A stretch of 64,000 nucleotides of DNA from Nodularia sp. (in: cyanobacteria) (GTDB lineage: Bacteria; Cyanobacteriota; Cyanobacteriia; Cyanobacteriales; Nostocaceae). The stretch lies in the NCBI GenBank assembly GCA_007692755.1, contig REBL01000148.1, forward strand, positions 1 through 64,000, given 5' to 3'. The position numbers and the translations under genes are program-made. Positions 24,330-34,800 of this stretch are shown in pieces. Position 1 is the stretch's first letter. Each line of letters opens with the position of its first letter. The notes beneath the pieces were generated by a model. The model was not told where the DNA came from and ran no database searches. It saw only the letters and a program-made list of their open reading frames with translations.

Positions 24330-26606
24330 TCAAAGCATTGAGTGCTGTGTGAAATAATGGCGATATAATTCACAGCTTGGTATTACTTTATCTTTTAACT
24401 GTTTGATTAGCCCCATACTGCTTAGTTTATAAGTCATGAGCGAATCTAATGATATTGGTTTTTGAGCATTTATGATGGTATATAATGCTTTTGCCAATTC
24501 AGGGTATTCTTGCAAAGTTGCTTGATGACGCTGCAAGTGAGAAGAATAAATTCCGCTCGATGTAGCTGCTGTATCCAGGAATTGAGCAAAGGTAATTTCT
24601 CCCCGGCTGAGATGATAAATAGCTATATGTACCAATGCTGGATGTCCTTCTACCATAGCCATAAGTTCTGTCGCTTCCGGGCTATTATTCCAGTTAAGTC
24701 CATAGCATTGAGCTAACTGCTGTACCTGCTCTAAACTGAAGCTGCTTAACTCTATTGGTAGACCAACATTAAATGGAGATTGCTTTAACTGAAGAGGTAC
24801 ATAAATTTCAGTTGAGTGAACTATAATCAGCCGTAACTTTTGCCAAATTGGTTGTCTCTTAGCTTCCTCATACCAGGAACGAAATAGAGGTAAAACATCT
24901 TTTGCTACTTGAGGATGTTCAAAAATATAGTTGACTTCATCCACCACTAAAACCAGCGGAGTATTAATATTATTTAATAGATGGTTGCGGAAATAAAGAG
25001 AACAACTAATTTTGCTGCCGATATCTTCATCCCAATAGTCCTCTAACCTTTGTTCCATCTGAAGTTGACGAGTTACATTGGCACATAACCAGCGCAAAAA
25101 TCGATTTAAATCATTCAAAATTTCATTGTCAATTTGTTCTAGATTTAAGCTCACAGTGTGGTAGCCTTGGTGAGTGGCATAATCCAAGCTTCTCAGTAGC
25201 AAAGAAGTTTTACCCATCTCTCTAGGTGCTTTAATCCGCACTAAAGCCCCAGGTTTTTTAATCTCTTCATAAACTTGCCTTTCTACTGCGGCTCGTTGTA
25301 TGTAAAAAGGAGAACCGAGGGGAACTGCACCACTTGGATAACAGGGCGCATTGGGGGAGTTGTCCATATTTTCTATAGATACAGAAAGATAGGGGCTGAT
25401 ATGGGATGCAACAACCGTTTTTTCCATGTCTTTGTGCTTGTTAAACTCCGAATTAGCGGTAACAATCTGGGAGTTAGAGATTTGTCTTGTCAGGTTTTCA
25501 TTTACCCAATCCAAATTAAATACTTGCGCGTAGATTGGGTTTTTGACTGTTAAACTTCCTTGATGTTGGGTGACAAGTCCCGATAGACGTAATTCTAAAT
25601 ACTCAGGGGAGTTGTGAGTTGGTATTTTTCCCTCTTGGATAATTTGCTGATATAGCTTTAATAATTGGGCGCTTTTGGGAGTATTACGAAGTAGGCGATC
25701 GCGAATTGTTCTCAAATGCTCTGGTTCGTCCTGAGTTTCCCAATTTTTGATAATTTGATTCTGAACCATTTGCTCAACCCACTGCGACTCCCCGCCCTCT
25801 TGATAACGGCAAAATTCTGTGTTGTTATTACAGCAATGGACAATTAACCAACAGAGTTTTTGAGTAAGAAAAGGTTGTCCACTAGTCCAATATAAAATTT
25901 CTTTTAAAATTACTTCAGGGCTGCTAACTTTTCCGATTAATCCCTTTACCAAAGGGGCGCTATCTTTGAGATTAAATCCTTGAAGTTCAATGGCTCGACC
26001 AATGTTAAAGGGAGTGGAATAGTGTTTATCTTGAATTAAATCTGAAGGTGTTGCTACCCCTAACAAAGCAAAACAAAGTCGCCGATAAGCTGGCTTGACA
26101 GCTCGACTTTCATAGCAGTGACGAATCAGGGCAAAAAATTCGTCGGTGGCAAACTTCAGACCCAGCACGTTATCAATTTCATCAATAAAGATAACTATTT
26201 TCTGCTGGATTTGGGTCAGTAATACCGTTTCGATAAATTCATTTAAGCACTGGATGGGAGATAGGTCATCGCGTTCTTTTAACCAGCTGCGTCGATTTAT
26301 TTGTAGCTTAAAACCGCTTACCAGTTCCTGTATAATCCCGCCATACCATTGGGGAGCCGTAATTTGCTGGCTACCAATGCCGCTTAATTCAATTTCTGTA
26401 CAGGCAAATCCTTGAATTTGCAACTTATCCATTGTCCTGACTCGTAAGCTAGACTTCCCCATCTGTCTAGCGTTGAGAACATAGCAGTAATCAAGAGCTA
26501 ATAACCCTTCATAAAGTTCTGTATCCGCCTGTCGCACGACATAAGTTGGAGCATCAGGCGGTAGACTACCACCTGGTTGATAGCTGGCGTTGAATTTGGC
26601 AAACAT
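24330..26606 (-). CDS. Double AAA_35-type ATPase (AAA-like domain protein)
   Basis: The 758-aa protein has two successive AAA-like (AAA_35) modules. Module 1 (residues 10-375) opens [20 protein letters not shown], has Walker A-like [11 protein letters not shown] and Walker [13 protein letters not shown], and ends in a winged-helix-like tail. Module 2 (residues 420-755) opens [17 protein letters not shown], with Walker [13 protein letters not shown] and [11 protein letters not shown]. The GKS/GKT lysine-serine pairs are intact in both. Such proteins are STAND-like regulators often fused to WD40, TPR or kinase domains; this one has no other domain. It is divergent from the PatA/PatG-type protease with a 161-bp shared control region. 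Two further AAA_35 proteins follow within 12 kb. Probably cytoplasmic; function unknown. Confidence 0.85.
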   Translation of the reverse strand: MFAKFNASYQPGGSLPPDAPTYVVRQADTELYEGLLALDYCYVLNARQMGKSSLRVRTMDKLQIQGFACTEIELSGIGSQQITAPQWYGGIIQELVSGFKLQINRRSWLKERDDLSPIQCLNEFIETVLLTQIQQKIVIFIDEIDNVLGLKFATDEFFALIRHCYESRAVKPAYRRLCFALLGVATPSDLIQDKHYSTPFNIGRAIELQGFNLKDSAPLVKGLIGKVSSPEVILKEILYWTSGQPFLTQKLCWLIVHCCNNNTEFCRYQEGGESQWVEQMVQNQIIKNWETQDEPEHLRTIRDRLLRNTPKSAQLLKLYQQIIQEGKIPTHNSPEYLELRLSGLVTQHQGSLTVKNPIYAQVFNLDWVNENLTRQISNSQIVTANSEFNKHKDMEKTVVASHISPYLSVSIENMDNSPNAPCYPSGAVPLGSPFYIQRAAVERQVYEEIKKPGALVRIKAPREMGKTSLLLRSLDYATHQGYHTVSLNLEQIDNEILNDLNRFLRWLCANVTRQLQMEQRLEDYWDEDIGSKISCSLYFRNHLLNNINTPLVLVVDEVNYIFEHPQVAKDVLPLFRSWYEEAKRQPIWQKLRLIIVHSTEIYVPLQLKQSPFNVGLPIELSSFSLEQVQQLAQCYGLNWNNSPEATELMAMVEGHPALVHIAIYHLSRGEITFAQFLDTAATSSGIYSSHLQRHQATLQEYPELAKALYTIINAQKPISLDSLMTYKLSSMGLIKQLKDKVIPSCELYRHYFTQHSML

Positions 26607-26767
26607 TAATAACTTTAGAGATTTAAAACTTTATTTAGTTATATATTTTCGCATATATATGACGGAATACCTGAATTTAACTCAATTGGTTGAATTTTAC
26701 TGAGTTGTAATAATCCTAAATTTAACTCAACTATGGAATTTAAAAGTCAAGCATACTTAAAATTGTG
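26607..26767. promoter_or_regulatory. Shared divergent control region with AATTTAACTCAA direct repeats
   Basis: This AT-rich spacer separates the AAA_35 gene and the PatA/PatG-type protease gene. AATTTAACTCAA occurs at 26674-26685 and 26719-26730, 45 bp apart (about four helical turns). An inverted half-site ACTGAGTTG lies between them at about 26698. This is a plausible operator controlling both divergent genes. Confidence 0.5.
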
Positions 26768-28717
26768 ATGAATAAGACAACAACTAATAACAAAGCAATG
26801 GGGTTTGATGTGTCAAGGATAAGAGATACAACGGCTGATTTTAGTGATATTGCAACACTGCCCGGACTGCAATCTCTCTGGGCTGAGTATCTCGGCGACC
26901 CTCGCATATGCGTTGCGGTTCTTGACGGACTAGTTGACGACTCACACCCCTGCTTCAACGGTTCCCATCTGACTCAACTGCCGACTTTAGTTTCTGGTGT
27001 CGCTGACCAAGGAACCGCATCCCAGCATGGAACTCACGTTACCAGCGTGATATTTGGTCAACATGACAGCCCCATTCGTGGCATTGCCCCTGGCTGTCGT
27101 GGTCTGATTATTCCCGTGTTTACAAATGGGAGTCAAGGTGGTGTCACGCCCTGTTCCCAGATTGACTTGGCACGAGCCATCGCCCAAGCAGTTGAGCAGG
27201 GAGCCAATGTAATTAACGTTAGCGGTAGTCAATTAGCGGCCTCATCGGAGTCAGATAAATTGCTGGCTAATGCAGTCCGCCTTTGTGCCGACAACAACGT
27301 TCTGATTGTTGCAGCTGCGGTCAATGATGGCTGTGATTGTCTTCATGTTCCAACTGCTCTTGAGTCGGTATTAGCAGTAGGTGCAATGGATTTTTCTGGA
27401 AACCCTATCAGTTTTAGCAACTGGGGTCAGGTTTACAGATCCCAAGGCATCCTCGCCCCTGGGGAAAACATCTTAGGTGCTATCCCTGGTGGTGGAACTG
27501 CTGCCAGAAGCGGCACAAGTTTTGCCACGCCAATTGTCTCAGGACTCGTTGCCTTATTACTCAGTATTCAACTGCAACGAGGCCAGAAGCCTGACCCCCA
27601 CGCTATTCGTAAGGCCATTCTCAAAACTGCTTTACCTTGCAACCTACAAAAAAGTTTAGATAGCCGACGCTGTTTAGTTGGAACTCTAAATATATCCGGG
27701 GCAGAATCCCTAATTAAAAAGGAAAGAATACAAAAAATATCTAATCAACAAGAAGTAATGATTCAAGCAAGTAAAGTTCACAACATTGAGCCAGAACTGG
27801 CTAGCCCACCAACAGATTCAGGAATGCAAGACCCAAATTTGGCAGAATCTAGCTTTTCATTACCAACAATCAGTGTACAGGATTCGTCAGCGAATGTAGT
27901 TCCTTCCTCCGTCACTCCTTCTGAGTGTGCTACCTGTGCAGGAGATACTACAGGACCGCAGCTAGTTTATGCACTAGGAGAACTGGGGTATGATTTCGGC
28001 ACTGAAGCCCGTCGAGATTCATTTACCCAATCTATACCCGATGGTACTAGTCTGTTTGACTATCTCAATAATAATCCTTGGGAAGCCCAATCACTAATTT
28101 GGACACTCAATCTGGATACTACACCAATTTATGCCGTGATGCCAAGCGGTCCTTACGCATCTGTAGTTTACGACCGAATTCGCTCATACATAGCAGATAC
28201 CAATGTAGAGCGGGTATCTGTTCCAGGATATATCGGCGGCAGAATCAAGCTAATGTCTGGTCAAGTTGTTCCTGTGATTATCCCAGGAGTGCGGGGTATG
28301 TACAGTTGGTCAGTTTCCGCCTTAGTCCAATCTGTGACGAGAATGACAACTTTAGCAGCAGGAGTAACTCGAGAAGTTTTGAGTAATCGCATTGAAGAAT
28401 ATCTGAGTCGTATTTATTATGACTACCGCAACCTGGGAGTTACTCCTCAAGAACGAGCGCTCAACTTCTCCGCAACTAACGCCTTTCAGACCTCTGCGGC
28501 AATCGCTGGTGCAACAGGTGAGCAACGAGTGCTTCAGGATATTTCTGTAGAGAAGAGTCCTATCTGTCGCCCTGATTCAGATTGCTACGACGTGAAGTTG
28601 AGCTTCTCTGACCCAGAAAATAACCAACGTTCTAACAAAGTCTATCGATTCACCATTGATGTCAGCGATGTAATTCCTGTCACTATCGGTCAAGTCCGTT
28701 CTTGGACTGTCTCATGA
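26768..28717 (+). CDS. PatA/PatG-type cyanobactin-maturation-like subtilisin protease
   Basis: The 649-aa S8 protease has Asp in VAVLDGLVDDSHPCF, His in QHGTHVTSVIFG and Ser in GTSFATPIVSG, with oxyanion-hole Asn in VAAAVNDGC. The start segment LPGLQSLWAEYLGDPRICVA is characteristic of PatA/PatG proteases. After a low-complexity linker (residues 320-385), a C-terminal domain starting CATCAGDTTGPQLVYALGEL, with LGYDFGTEARRDSF and NNPWEAQSLIWTLNLDTTPI, matches the PatG C-terminal (PatG_D/PatG_C) region. In cyanobactin pathways PatA removes the leader and PatG cleaves and macrocyclises the core. No PatE-type precursor or prenyltransferase lies next to it; its role here is inferred. ATG 26768 is preferred over the GTG three bases earlier. 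Confidence 0.88.
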   Translation: MNKTTTNNKAMGFDVSRIRDTTADFSDIATLPGLQSLWAEYLGDPRICVAVLDGLVDDSHPCFNGSHLTQLPTLVSGVADQGTASQHGTHVTSVIFGQHDSPIRGIAPGCRGLIIPVFTNGSQGGVTPCSQIDLARAIAQAVEQGANVINVSGSQLAASSESDKLLANAVRLCADNNVLIVAAAVNDGCDCLHVPTALESVLAVGAMDFSGNPISFSNWGQVYRSQGILAPGENILGAIPGGGTAARSGTSFATPIVSGLVALLLSIQLQRGQKPDPHAIRKAILKTALPCNLQKSLDSRRCLVGTLNISGAESLIKKERIQKISNQQEVMIQASKVHNIEPELASPPTDSGMQDPNLAESSFSLPTISVQDSSANVVPSSVTPSECATCAGDTTGPQLVYALGELGYDFGTEARRDSFTQSIPDGTSLFDYLNNNPWEAQSLIWTLNLDTTPIYAVMPSGPYASVVYDRIRSYIADTNVERVSVPGYIGGRIKLMSGQVVPVIIPGVRGMYSWSVSALVQSVTRMTTLAAGVTREVLSNRIEEYLSRIYYDYRNLGVTPQERALNFSATNAFQTSAAIAGATGEQRVLQDISVEKSPICRPDSDCYDVKLSFSDPENNQRSNKVYRFTIDVSDVIPVTIGQVRSWTVS

Positions 28718-29015
28718 CTTCATCATTTCTGCTTTTGCTCTGAATGGTCAACACAACTTTAAAGAATAAATATAAATATACTACCAATACAAGCCCTACC
28801 AATAATTAGAAAAGTCAGTACAGCAGAAGATTGCCGCGCTCCACTATGGCTAACGCCACGCTACGCGAAGGTTATGCTCGCAATGACAAGCAAAAAAATA
28901 TATAGAGTTTCATATTAAACTTGCATAGAGCGATCGCATGATGGGCTACAAAGTAATGATTGCGATCGCATAACAGAGCGTGATGGCACAAACGCCCACC
29001 GTAGTTATTGCGCGG
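28718..29015. other. Intergenic region between the protease and dus
   Basis: About 300 bp between converging genes has no supported gene. It contains a Nostoc-type repeat around CTAACGCCACGCTACGCGAAG (about 28850-28890) and HIP1 sites (GCGATCGCA at 28930 and 28962). No short precursor-peptide frame was found here. Confidence 0.5.
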
Positions 29016-30035
29016 TTACACACCTGAGTAGGGTGTTAGGGCTAAAGTTTTCGTTCCTTCAGCCAGGAAAAAGCAATCGCAGAGGTGAAGCAGTTCTACC
29101 TCAGTCTGCGTCTGTCGCATCAGCCGCAGGAAATCACCTTCAGCGTCAACACTCAGGGCAATGTAGTTGAGGAACCTTTTGAGGTAGCCGACGCGCGCTC
29201 GCACTGGCATGGTTGCGGCGGCTGGAGTTTGCCATAAACGATCAATATAGTTGCGTACCTCTATTAAAGGAACCGGTGTAATCGGCTCGAAGCGCAAAGC
29301 CTGCCGAATTTGATCAAACAGCCAAGGATTTCCAATCGCCCAACGTCCCACCATCACACCCGCCGCGCCTGTTTGAGAAAGCACTTCCAGGGCAGTTGTC
29401 GCCGAGTGGATATTGCCATTGGCCAGCACTGGACAATCAACCCGTTTCACCGCTTCCGCAATCAAATCATATCTCACTACCCCGTGGTACATATCTTTCA
29501 CCGTGCGACCATGCACACTCAGTAAATCAATACTGTGGCGATTGATGATATCTAGAATTTCGTAAAAGGTATCTGTATTTTCAAAACCTACGCGCATTTT
29601 CACAGTCAAAGGTCGATCATTCACTACCTGCCGCAGTTCTGCCAAAATCCGATCCACTTTTTCTGGTGAAAGCAGTAATCCACCCCCAACATTTTTGCGA
29701 TAGATTCTCGGTGCTGGACAGCCCATGTTCAAATCAATTCCAGCGATGTTATAGCCGCAGAGTTTCTGTGCTGTTCTTACTAAGTCTGGAATGCTTTCGC
29801 CAATCATTTGAGCAAAAACGGGGCGACCTGTGTCGTTTTCGGTGATTGCTGCCAGAATGCTACGATTGAGCCGTGAGGTATCATTGACACGGAAATACTC
29901 GGTGAAAAAGTAGTCAGGACTGCCGTAGTGGGCAATGACCTTCATAAACCAGAGGTTTGTCACATCCTGCATGGGCGCAAGGGCGGTGAGGGGTAGGTCT
30001 TTCTGGAGTGATTGGGGAAGTGATACCTGCGACAT
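29016..30035 (-). CDS. tRNA-dihydrouridine synthase
   Basis: The 339-aa flavoenzyme reduces uridine to dihydrouridine in tRNA D-loops with NADPH. Visible features are the N-terminal LTALAPMQDVTNLWF (FMN site), QMIGESIPDLVRTAQ, catalytic Cys in IDLNMGCPAPRIYRKNVGGG, VKMRVGF, LSVHGRTVKDMYHGVVRYD, and phosphate-binding VLANGNIHS and GVMVGRWAIGNPWLF. The start MSQVSLPQSL (30035) is preferred over MMLCRTLF at 30065, which adds unconserved residues. Subfamily (A, B or C) cannot be fixed by eye. It is a stand-alone gene followed upstream by a MITE. Confidence 0.93.
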   Translation of the reverse strand: MSQVSLPQSLQKDLPLTALAPMQDVTNLWFMKVIAHYGSPDYFFTEYFRVNDTSRLNRSILAAITENDTGRPVFAQMIGESIPDLVRTAQKLCGYNIAGIDLNMGCPAPRIYRKNVGGGLLLSPEKVDRILAELRQVVNDRPLTVKMRVGFENTDTFYEILDIINRHSIDLLSVHGRTVKDMYHGVVRYDLIAEAVKRVDCPVLANGNIHSATTALEVLSQTGAAGVMVGRWAIGNPWLFDQIRQALRFEPITPVPLIEVRNYIDRLWQTPAAATMPVRARVGYLKRFLNYIALSVDAEGDFLRLMRQTQTEVELLHLCDCFFLAEGTKTLALTPYSGV

Positions 30036-30079
30036 AGAGATGAAGAGCGTTCGACAAAGCATCACTCTATCAAAAAATG

Positions 30080-30239
30080 GGCGTTGCTGATTTCAAATAT
30101 GAATTAGGCTCACGCATTAGCGAAGCGTTCGCGTAGCGTGCTGTAAGCTCTAGCACGAAGTGCGTTAGGCGCAAAGGCGCAAAGGTAGGAAGAAAAATCA
30201 AGGTGATGTTGGCATTTCATACTTTAGTTCAGCAACGTC
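30080..30239. mobile_element. 160-bp MITE, copy 2 (inverted relative to copy 1 at 13543-13702)
   Basis: This copy starts GGCGTTGCTGATTTCAAATA and ends TAGTTCAGCAACGTC. Aligned with the reverse complement of copy 1, it differs at only a handful of positions in 160 bp (for example ATCAAG vs AGTAAG, GATGTT vs GATTTT, GTC vs ACC at the end). I do not see a clear target duplication here. It lies in the 45-bp neighbourhood upstream of dus and could carry its promoter. Confidence 0.85.
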
Positions 30240-30328
30240 AAATTTTGACTACTTTGGCTTTCTCATGCCAAGATCGCAATTATCGGCAAAAGTTTTGGTA
30301 AACTTGATGCGATCGCCCATCCTATGGG

Positions 30329-31708
30329 CTAAGTCCTCATCATATCGCTAAAATATTGACGATATAACTGACAGCGCGGCTCTACTTCATTACCCGCAAG
30401 CTTCACTAAACCTATACTCTGCAACTGATAGGCTGATATTATTTCCAATCGCATTGGCTCAGTCGAAGAAATCACAGTTTGAAATGCTGCCATGAGTTTC
30501 GGCTCTTGTTGTAAATTCAACCAATACTCTTTTAAATGATGGCGAAAAATTCCCGCATCTGTGGAAGCCTCTGCTAATAATTGTTCCAGGGTGATATCAG
30601 GATAACTTTTGAGGTGAGAGAATGTCTGCTGCAACAGGTAAGGATGACCACCTACCAATTGCATTAAGGGGTCTACTAAAGATCCATCTCCTGCTAATCC
30701 ATATTGTCGGGCAAAGGCTTGTACTTGCTCTCTAGTGAATTCTGGTAGCTCAATGGGTAAGCCGACATTAAAGGGCGACTGATTAATATTTAAGCGGATA
30801 TAAACGTCGGTAGAATGAGCGATCGCTAATCGCAACTTTTTCCAGTTTGGACGGCTTCTGGCTTTCTCATACCAAGAACGTAACAACCCAAAAAAGTCTT
30901 CATAAACTTCAGGATAAGGGAAAAGTGCATCCACATCATCTAAGTATAAAACTAGAGGACTATCTGCTGCTGCTAAGAGGTATTCTTCTAAATAAGTTGT
31001 GCAACTTACCTTAGCACCCATACCTTCTTCATCCCAATGTTCATCTAACTGATTGGGTAACTTGAGTTCTCGGCTGAGGTTGAGGCAGAACCAGCGTAAA
31101 AATTTATTCAAGTTAGTCAGATGAGTTTGCCGATCCGCCATCTCTAAGCTTAAACTGACTGTACGATAGCCCTGCTTTGCCACTTTAGCTAATACCCGTT
31201 CTAAGAGGGAAGTTTTACCCATTAATTTCGGTGCTTTTACCCGAATCAGGGAACCGGGTTGCAACAGAGTTTCATAGCAGAGCAATTCAATTGAAAAGCG
31301 CTCTACATATAATTCAAGAGCCGGAAAATCTTGTTTAACTTCAGTTGAATTGCCGTTCCACTGTTGGCTATTAGCCGTTATTGATTCTGGACTTAGTAAG
31401 TCATATTCAGATGTAAATTGCCTCTCCCAACATTGCTTTTCCCAACTTCGTTTTAAAGCTTCCTTAAAATTACTTTTTTTTACTTTTTCTCCTACAGCAT
31501 CTGTCAGCAATTTCCAAAGCTTGGGGGCAATATCTTGACTAATGTAACTAGTTGCGTACTGGTTTTTAGCCGCAATTTGGTCATATTCTTCTCGTTCCCA
31601 AGCTCCTTTAATTACTATTATTTCGATATCAGTTAAGCTTCTATCGAATTTTCTGAAAACTGCTTGATTAGCAATTGTAATTGCCTCATCCAAGTTAAAA
31701 TTCATCAT
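30329..31708 (-). CDS. HTH (vMAP-type) plus AAA_35 ATPase protein
   Basis: The 459-aa protein has an N-terminal helical DNA-binding-like module of about 95 residues. It reads MMNFNLDEAITIANQAVFRK, then LTDIEIIVIKGAWEREEYDQ and YISQDIAPKLWKLLTDAVGE, as in the helix-turn-helix of vWA-MoxR-associated (vMAP) proteins. A single AAA_35 module follows (residues 130-455) with Walker A KAPKLMGKTSLLE and Walker B LVLYLDDVDALF. The MGK-T/S form of the P-loop is retained. It resembles the second module of the 758-aa protein at 24.3-26.6 kb. The vMAP HTH class is known from NTP-dependent biological-conflict systems. It is downstream of the giant kinase on the same strand (136 bp apart). Confidence 0.82.
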   Translation of the reverse strand: MMNFNLDEAITIANQAVFRKFDRSLTDIEIIVIKGAWEREEYDQIAAKNQYATSYISQDIAPKLWKLLTDAVGEKVKKSNFKEALKRSWEKQCWERQFTSEYDLLSPESITANSQQWNGNSTEVKQDFPALELYVERFSIELLCYETLLQPGSLIRVKAPKLMGKTSLLERVLAKVAKQGYRTVSLSLEMADRQTHLTNLNKFLRWFCLNLSRELKLPNQLDEHWDEEGMGAKVSCTTYLEEYLLAAADSPLVLYLDDVDALFPYPEVYEDFFGLLRSWYEKARSRPNWKKLRLAIAHSTDVYIRLNINQSPFNVGLPIELPEFTREQVQAFARQYGLAGDGSLVDPLMQLVGGHPYLLQQTFSHLKSYPDITLEQLLAEASTDAGIFRHHLKEYWLNLQQEPKLMAAFQTVISSTEPMRLEIISAYQLQSIGLVKLAGNEVEPRCQLYRQYFSDMMRT

Positions 31709-31844
31709 ATTCTGGAGTGAAAGCTTTTATTTATTTTATGGATATTTATTAAATTAACTTGTACTAATCTCCGACTTTAAAATGACTTTTCTCCCTGCAA
31801 CTAGTTTGAAAAGCTTGACTATTCATCAGCCTTTTTTTAGAGTA

Positions 31845-34800
31845 TCATATATGTTGCGTAATCCAACCATGATTAAAAATAACTTCATAAATACGGTTGT
31901 GGATTGTTAAATAACTCTGTTCTTTAACTAGTAAACCTGATAATATCAATTCTCGTTCATCCAGACTGTCCAATGCCCTCACCTGTCCTTGCTGTAAAAT
32001 TTGGCGATATAGTTCTAGCATCTGAGTAGGTTGTCGTTCACCCTTGAGGATGCGATCGCGAATCGTCCTTAAATGCTCTGGTTCATCCTGATATTCCCAA
32101 TCTTCGATAATATGAGTGCGAATCAAGTTTTCAATCCAGACTTTTTCACTTTTTTCAGGAATAGACGATGAGGAACTGCGGATCATCTGGCAAATCTTTT
32201 GAGTTAAAAAAGGCTGACCATTAGTCCAGAACAAGACTTCTTTCAGCAATGCTTGCGGGTTGCTAACCTTGTCAGAAAACCCCTGTAGCAGAGGTTGAGC
32301 TTCGTGTAATTGGAAGCCATGCAGTTGAATTGCCTGACCAATATTAAAAGGCGTTCGACGATAATCTGTGATTAAATCACTAGGAGTAGTAACTCCCAAT
32401 AAAACAAAGCACAACCGCTGATACTCTGGATTAATTCCGCGCTGATTATAGCAGGAACGAACTAGGGCAAAGAAGTCATTAACTGAAAAGTCTAAACCTA
32501 AAACACTATCGATTTCATCTAAAAATATGACTATCTTCGGTGCGAGATTATTATCCGGTAATGTGACTTGACCTAACAAAACTTCTTCAAAAAATCTACT
32601 CAATCGCTGCATAGGAGAAAGTTCGATATTTTCTTTCCACCAAGCTTTTAAATTCACTTTATCTAACAGGTCAAAACCTTGCCACAACTCCACAGCTAAT
32701 CCCTTGTACCATTGCTCTGGGGTAATGTTTTCACTGCCAATTCGGGTCATGTCAATGGCAGCACAGCAGAAACCTTCTTGCTGCAAATGGTGCATCATCC
32801 GCACCATCAAGCTTGATTTACCCATCTGGCGGGTATTGAGAATATAACAAAATTCTCCAGTTTTTAATGCTTTATAGAGGTAACGGTCAGCAGATCGCAC
32901 TACATAAGTAGGAGCATCAATTGGCAAGCTACCGCCAACTTGATAATCATAAACTGAGGCTTCTTCGGCAGTTTTAAGCAGAGCATTTTCAAATTCTAAT
33001 TTAGCTTGAGTCGCTTTCAGAATTTCCAGAGTTTGTGATAGTTCTTGAGTCCGTTCTTCTACTTTTTCCTCTAAGGTGGCGTAGAGGCGAGAATTTTCAA
33101 TAGAAATAGCAGCTTGACTAGAAAGGATATTTAAAACTTGCACCCGGTCTGCTGTAAATGCTTCTGTGGTCAGATTATTTTCCAAATATAAAATACCACT
33201 CAGTTTTCCTTGATGAATCAGGGGAATGCAGAGAATTGATTTAGGTTGAGTGGCGACAATATAAGGGTCTTGAGTAAATTGTCCCTCATGGGCGGCATGA
33301 TTGAGAACTATATTTTCCTGGGTGTGGGCGACATAGTTAATGATGGCGGTTGACAGCAACGGGGTTTGGGTAGAGGGATCTAGAGTATCGACAGGTAATG
33401 ATTGTAGTATAGCCATGCCATCGGAATCTACGGAGGCGATCGCTTCCATCACCCAGTTATCATCATCAGGTAGAAGCAGAAATCCTTGTTGAGCGCCGGC
33501 ATTCTCAATCATGATTTTCATTAACTTGGCCAGCAACTTGCTGAGAATAATTTCTCCAGCTAGGACTTGAGATGCTTTAATAACCGTTGTTAAATCAAGA
33601 ATTTCTCCATCATTACCAGTAGTAGAGATAGTTGGACTGAGACTTTTAACTTTTCCTTGATTTGTAGTTAATATAAAATATTGTGGATATTCGTCTTCTA
33701 ATTGCTTGACTTTGGCTTTAGCACCCCAACGGGTGTAACAATGGTGAGAATTTCTCAGATATAGCTGTCCAATTTCTTCCCTACCAAGATTGAGATAAAA
33801 TTCTGCTGCGCGTTCATAGGCTAAAGCTTCTTCATGGATAACCTCATATTTATTAGCACCTTGAATAGCTTTTTCATATAATTCTTGTGCTTGCCAATAT
33901 TCTCCTAAAACTCTTGATTTTTCAGCCGCAACCAAATCATATTTATGTTGAAAATTTGCCACACAATGGTTAGTCCATATCTTCATACTCTCCTGATTTT
34001 TATCTACTTGCTCAATTAATTCTATTTGCTGCTTAACATCACAGTTTTGATATTCAGCCAACGCAGCCAGGGACAAATAGAAATTATGTTGGGGAGCTGT
34101 AAATAATGAGCTACAAGCTTGTATATATTTGGAGGCATTAATTCCACTATCCAAAGCTTGACGATAATCTTTAAAAAAGTAAGCAGAAATTGTTTTGACA
34201 AAATATACAAAAAACATTAGCCAAGTATTATTAGTTTCTATCCAATTTTGCAAATACTTTTCCTCTTCTTCTTGACAAGTACCAACAATAAAATTGTCCT
34301 GGTAACTGTTGATTGTCAACAGATTAATTACTAAATTGTGAAGAATATCTATACAATATAGAGAATAGAGAAATCCTGTTTTGTTAATATGTTTAGAATA
34401 TTTTTGAAACTCCTCGTCAACCTCTTCTAAATTATATCCACTCAATAACTTAAAGCAGCAATAATCTATAGCTAGATAAGAACTAGACTCATTATCTCCT
34501 GCATCTGTACCTGTTTTAAAACTTTGTTTTAATTGGTTTTCTGCAACTATCTTTCTCAGAGGTTCCTTCCAGTGGTAAATCTGTGAGTAATACACATGTA
34601 TAACAAAAGCTTCTGATTTAGGAATATTAAACTTTTCTAATAGATTGAGCGCCAGTCTACCAAATTTATCTCCATTCTCAATATCATTTTTAATAATACA
34701 TAAAAACATTCCATAAACACTATAAGTCCAAGCTGATTCAGGGGAATGTCCGTATTTTAGGTAAAGATTTATCTGAGTTAATATTACTTCTATTGATAAC

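Noticed and set aside
26987-27232. Antisense ORF inside the PatA/PatG-type protease
   Set aside because: Shadow frame of the protease, whose catalytic triad and domain order are intact on the other strand.
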